Assembly: GCA_002469805.1 (NCBI GenBank)
Contig: DKNW01000076.1
Coordinates: forward strand, 1 to 8,456
Direction of reading: 5' to 3'
Length of the DNA: 8,456 nt
DNA from: Rhodobiaceae bacterium UBA7378
Lineage (GTDB): Bacteria > Pseudomonadota > Alphaproteobacteria > RS24
Below, piece after piece: positions 5,782-8,456 of this stretch (within the stretch, counting starts at the first letter, position 1; the number at the start of each line of letters is the position of its first letter). The notes below the pieces were generated by a model. That model made no database searches and was not told the origin of the DNA. It saw only the letters and a list, made by a program, of their open reading frames with translations. The position numbers and the translations under genes were made by a program.

Positions 5782-6177
5782 ATGGCAGTTTATACATCCA
5801 CCGACACGCCGTTTCGTGCGCCTTATGCCCTTGCAGGGATAAGCACAGCAGGCCAGCATGTCGCGTTGAATACATTTGCAAACCCCGTGCCAACTCTGCA
5901 GCAAACCGCAATGGGTATTTCGCCCGTCGGTGCGGCCAATGTTTCGCGTGCGACCCATGCCCACGTGCCGAACCGCGCTGATGCTGATGCGCCGCGGGCC
6001 ATGCGCACGCACCCGCGTCAAGCACCATCAACGGTTTTGACCGAAAACATGATTTCGTCACGCGCGGGGTTTCTGCCCGGCTTTCAGCATAATGTTGCCG
6101 CCGTGCGCATGGCGCTCACATCATCAATGCAGGCCGATATGCCGCGTTACAGCGGACAAGTGGACTTGCTCGCTTAA
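5782..6177 (+). CDS. Hypothetical protein, possibly a divergent flagellar rod-type small protein
   Basis: The ORF gives 131 residues from ATG 5782, with no membrane segment or signal peptide. Codon use is like that of the neighbours. Two stretches faintly recall flagellar axial proteins (FlgB/FlgC/FlgG type). Residues 17-35 (ALAGISTAGQHVALNTFAN) resemble the N-terminal helix ending in N-x-(I/L/F)-A-N. Residues about 90-110 (ENMISSRAGF...FQHNVAAVRMA) resemble the C-terminal M-I-x-x-R-x-Y-x-x-N motif, with an insertion of about five residues. It ends in VDLLA. The start is doubtful: no ribosome site precedes ATG 5782, and a -24/-12 promoter overlaps it with a predicted start at about 5791. Later in-frame options are TTG 5866 and ATG 5911, also without good sites. 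It is divergent from fliS and ends 17 bp from the convergent CLC gene. The family assignment is speculative. Confidence 0.5.
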   Translation: MAVYTSTDTPFRAPYALAGISTAGQHVALNTFANPVPTLQQTAMGISPVGAANVSRATHAHVPNRADADAPRAMRTHPRQAPSTVLTENMISSRAGFLPGFQHNVAAVRMALTSSMQADMPRYSGQVDLLA

Positions 6178-6194
6178 TCATCTAGCCCGCCGGT

Positions 6195-7910
6195 TTAATT
6201 CTCTACTTGCCGTGCTTCGCGTTGCAAATCCAAATAAGCTTGGAATAAATCGGACTCGTTCACCACGCCGATCATACGCTGCGTGCCCGCCTCTAAAATC
6301 GGCAGGCTTTCGCCCACAAAACTACTCGCTACCTGCACAGCATCAGCAACCGATGCCGCGGCCTCAATAATCAGCGGTTCTTCCTCAAGGTATGCCATCA
6401 CCGTGTCCTGCTTGCTAGATGCCTGCGCACCATCATCCCCTTGTTCAACGAGAGAAAACAGCGCAACTTTGCCGAGAAAAATAGCACTATTATCAAGAAC
6501 ATAGGCTTCTGATACCGCCGCTGCCGCCATTTTTGCCACAGCATCGGCGCGCGTACAGCCTGGCTTAAGCGCCAGATATTCATCTCGGCGCATATAGTCC
6601 TGAACCGGTAATTCCGACATCCGCAAGTAGCCGCGCCCCATAGTGATATCAATATTGCGATCTTTCAGCTGCCGGCTGAAATAGGAATGCCCGAACAACA
6701 GATACGAGACCAGCGTCGACATCACCACGCAAATCATCGCCGCGACCGCGAATTCATATGACCCACTCAATTCAAAAACAATCATTACAGCCGATATCGG
6801 CGCGCCGATAACCGACGCACTGACCGCCGCCAATCCGCCGACAGTGAGTACTGGTGCCAGGCCAACAAAGCCCAGCATGGCGGCCAGTTTCGCGCCGATC
6901 ATGCCACTGCTGGCCCCGACAAGCATGGCCGGCGAAAATACCCCGCCAAAAAGCCCCAGCCCTAGACAAATTGCGGTAACACCAATTTTCGCGACCAGCA
7001 ACATAACTAAAAACTGTAAGGCCATGTCGCGCGCAAAAATATCATTGATGACATTTGTGCCTAGACCGAGGATTTCTGGAATAAACGTGCCGACAAGCCC
7101 ACAAATGATAGCCGCCATGAGTGTGAGTGTGGTGATCGAAAAGCCCGTCATTTTCCCCAGCCGCCCGATACCGCGCACCGACAACATGAAAAACACGGCG
7201 ATTAATCCGAAAACCACACCTGAACTGATCAAAAATGGCAATACACCAAACAATTCCGGTGCATCATATTCGATGACGAATAATTGTCGTGTGCCAAATA
7301 ACGCGCTGCCAACAGCCGAGGCGGAAATGCCCGCAACTGCGATAGGTGCAATGGCGCGCAACGAGAAATGGCGCACAATAGCTTCTTGCGCAAAAATAAT
7401 GCCCGCAATCGGTGCCCCGAAACCGGCCGAAATCGCGCCGGCAACCCCACAACCAATGAAGACATCTGGCGAGAACACGCGGCCAGAAAGCCGGTGAAAC
7501 AAGCTGCCCATAACCCCACCAAAATGCACCAGCGGCCCGTATTGACCGACCGATGCCCCACCACTTGCGGAAATAAAGGCCGCCAGTGTTGATGCAAACC
7601 CCTTTTTGTGGTCGAGCCGGGTATCGGGCATGTGCGCTGCATAAATGCTATCAGCTGGCGTTTGCCAATTATCAATCCCAGCAAGCCTACGCGTCGCTAA
7701 CACCAGTACGGCGGCGGCCAATAGCCATAAAATGACGATCGGATTGGCGGACAACCCGAATAATTCGCCGCTGAACCTGTCCATGCCCATGCGCATATTG
7801 GTGAAATACACAACGCCGAGAACAAATCCGTTCGACACGACCGCCATAATACTGCCCGAAATAATCCCGAGGCCAATACTGCGCAGCAAATCCAACAAAA
7901 GAACCTTCAT
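6195..7910 (-). CDS. CLC-family anion channel with two CBS domains
   Basis: This is a 571-residue integral membrane protein with the CLC fold in residues 1-415. The GGVFSPAML motif (322-330, the CLC GxFxP region) and GAPIAGIIFAQEAI (165-178) are clear. The usual GK/REGP motif is GQYGP (122-126), so the gating glutamate (E148 of E. coli ClcA) is Tyr124. In the alignment I made by eye the internal proton glutamate (E203) falls on Ala177, next to Glu176, and the GSGIP motif is not recognisable. These losses point to a passive chloride or other anion channel rather than a proton-coupled exchanger; that is an inference. Two CBS domains, which often bind adenine nucleotides, follow at about 437-492 and 503-560. 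ATG 7910 is the first possible start after an in-frame TAG and has no clear ribosome site; a four-codon leader ORF overlaps it by ATGA. No functional link to the flagellar genes is apparent. Confidence 0.93.
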   Translation of the reverse strand: MKVLLLDLLRSIGLGIISGSIMAVVSNGFVLGVVYFTNMRMGMDRFSGELFGLSANPIVILWLLAAAVLVLATRRLAGIDNWQTPADSIYAAHMPDTRLDHKKGFASTLAAFISASGGASVGQYGPLVHFGGVMGSLFHRLSGRVFSPDVFIGCGVAGAISAGFGAPIAGIIFAQEAIVRHFSLRAIAPIAVAGISASAVGSALFGTRQLFVIEYDAPELFGVLPFLISSGVVFGLIAVFFMLSVRGIGRLGKMTGFSITTLTLMAAIICGLVGTFIPEILGLGTNVINDIFARDMALQFLVMLLVAKIGVTAICLGLGLFGGVFSPAMLVGASSGMIGAKLAAMLGFVGLAPVLTVGGLAAVSASVIGAPISAVMIVFELSGSYEFAVAAMICVVMSTLVSYLLFGHSYFSRQLKDRNIDITMGRGYLRMSELPVQDYMRRDEYLALKPGCTRADAVAKMAAAAVSEAYVLDNSAIFLGKVALFSLVEQGDDGAQASSKQDTVMAYLEEEPLIIEAAASVADAVQVASSFVGESLPILEAGTQRMIGVVNESDLFQAYLDLQREARQVEN

Positions 7911-7975
7911 GAGCTAATCATGCCGGACATTTATTTCCGACACTATCGAAAGTTTAAGAAAATCCAGAACAGCGT

Positions 7976-8456
7976 CTAAAGCAGGGAAAACAGGGAGACT
8001 TCCTCGGCGACCAGTTCGCCTAGCCAGTCGATATTTTCTTCATCGGCAAGCTTCCAGCTTTCCGGCGCGAAAAACTCCGTTTTTGCGCGCAAACCAAAAA
8101 CAAAACTGCGAAAATTGCGCATTGTTTCGTCAACCGAATAATTCGGCTCACGATCAGGGTCTAACGCGGTCGACAAAAGCGATTTCATCTTGCGCGGCTT
8201 GCCTTTGCTTTCGAATTTTGTGCGCTTGTAAATGAAGCTATGCAGACATTCAGCAGCACCGTCTTCGCCAATTTCAGCTAAAAAGCGCAGCAATTCTTCG
8301 GCACCTTCCGAGATAAGCGAGTAGCTCACAACTTCATAATGTTCACCAAGGCCGCGTTCATATTTCTTGGCGTATGCGTCCAGTTCCAAATCACGCGAGA
8401 TGAAATCCAGCGCTGTATTGGCACTGGCAATATCAAAAATCCATTGGGGGCAAAAG
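7976..8456 (-). CDS. Hypothetical protein, 5' end beyond the window
   Basis: The frame is open from the stop (TAG, 7978-7976) to the right edge, giving at least 159 residues. A TTG at 8389 is an internal Leu rather than a likely start. The visible part is soluble, rich in charged residues and mainly helical, for example EGAEELLRFLAEIGEDGAA. It has a basic patch (KFESKGKPRKMK) and an acidic, leucine-rich end (LVAEEVSLFSLL). The HYEVVSYSLISEGAEELLRF stretch loosely recalls the late part of sulfotransferase-like proteins, but no motif confirms this and I do not assign a family. It lies 65 bp upstream of the CLC gene in the same direction and could share its transcript. Confidence 0.7.
   Translation of the reverse strand, partial: FCPQWIFDIASANTALDFISRDLELDAYAKKYERGLGEHYEVVSYSLISEGAEELLRFLAEIGEDGAAECLHSFIYKRTKFESKGKPRKMKSLLSTALDPDREPNYSVDETMRNFRSFVFGLRAKTEFFAPESWKLADEENIDWLGELVAEEVSLFSLL

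Noticed and set aside
5780..6061. Minus-strand ORFs opposite the small plus-strand gene (including 5626-6021)
   Set aside because: They are compositionally odd (rich in Cys, Arg, Trp), lack ribosome sites, and overlap the better plus-strand ORF and fliS.
7924..7939. CGGA-N8-TCCG inverted repeat between the last gene and the CLC gene as a terminator
   Set aside because: The stem is only 4 bp and is not followed by a T run on the minus strand.
1..8456. CRISPR arrays, insertion sequences, tRNA or rRNA genes
   Set aside because: I saw no regularly spaced repeats, transposase-like ORFs, terminal repeats or tRNA-like cloverleaf sequences.

Overview
This window looks like part of an alphaproteobacterial flagellar locus. 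Base composition is moderate (roughly half G+C by eye). The evidence is the FliE/FliF/FliG basal-body set, two sigma-54 activators, FliS/FliT export chaperones, -24/-12 promoters, and a perfect TTAA-N7-TTAA (CtrA-type) box in the regulatory intergenic region. I cannot name the genus. A sigma-54 activator leading fliE-fliF-fliG with a second activator nearby recalls the FleQ/FleT system of Rhodobacter sphaeroides. FlbD of Caulobacter is the other family to compare.

Layout. Bases 1-3751 are one minus-strand operon read right to left: a sigma-54 activator without a DNA-binding domain (FleT/FlbD-like, 3751-2576), fliE (2565-2251), fliF (2201-477) and fliG (432 to beyond the left edge). A -24/-12 promoter at 3799-3785 lies just upstream. 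The 209-bp divergent spacer (3752-3960) also holds the CtrA-type box (3815-3829) and an interleaved inverted repeat (3872-3902). From 3961 to 5040 a second sigma-54 activator runs on the plus strand; it has a Fis-type HTH but no sensory domain. Tail-to-tail with it lie fliT (5328-5047) and fliS (5729-5325) on the minus strand, overlapping by ATGA. Upstream of fliS is a symmetric -24/-12 element (GGCA-N7-TGCC) that can be read on both strands. On the plus strand it shares 16 of 22 bases with the fleT-like promoter.

To the right is a 131-residue ORF of uncertain start (5782-6177, plus). Its ends faintly recall flagellar rod-type proteins. It converges on a CLC-family anion channel with two CBS domains (7910-6195, minus), whose gating glutamate is replaced by tyrosine. 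The last gene is an unrecognised ORF (minus) that runs off the right edge.

Working model (inference): CtrA activates the HTH-bearing activator. That protein, alone or with the HTH-less partner, opens the sigma-54 promoters of the fleT-like-fliEFG operon and of the fliS/small-ORF pair. The two activators have complementary domain sets, which is the most interesting biology in the window. The second point of interest is the two-way sigma-54 element, whose predicted plus-strand transcript starts inside the neighbouring ORF.
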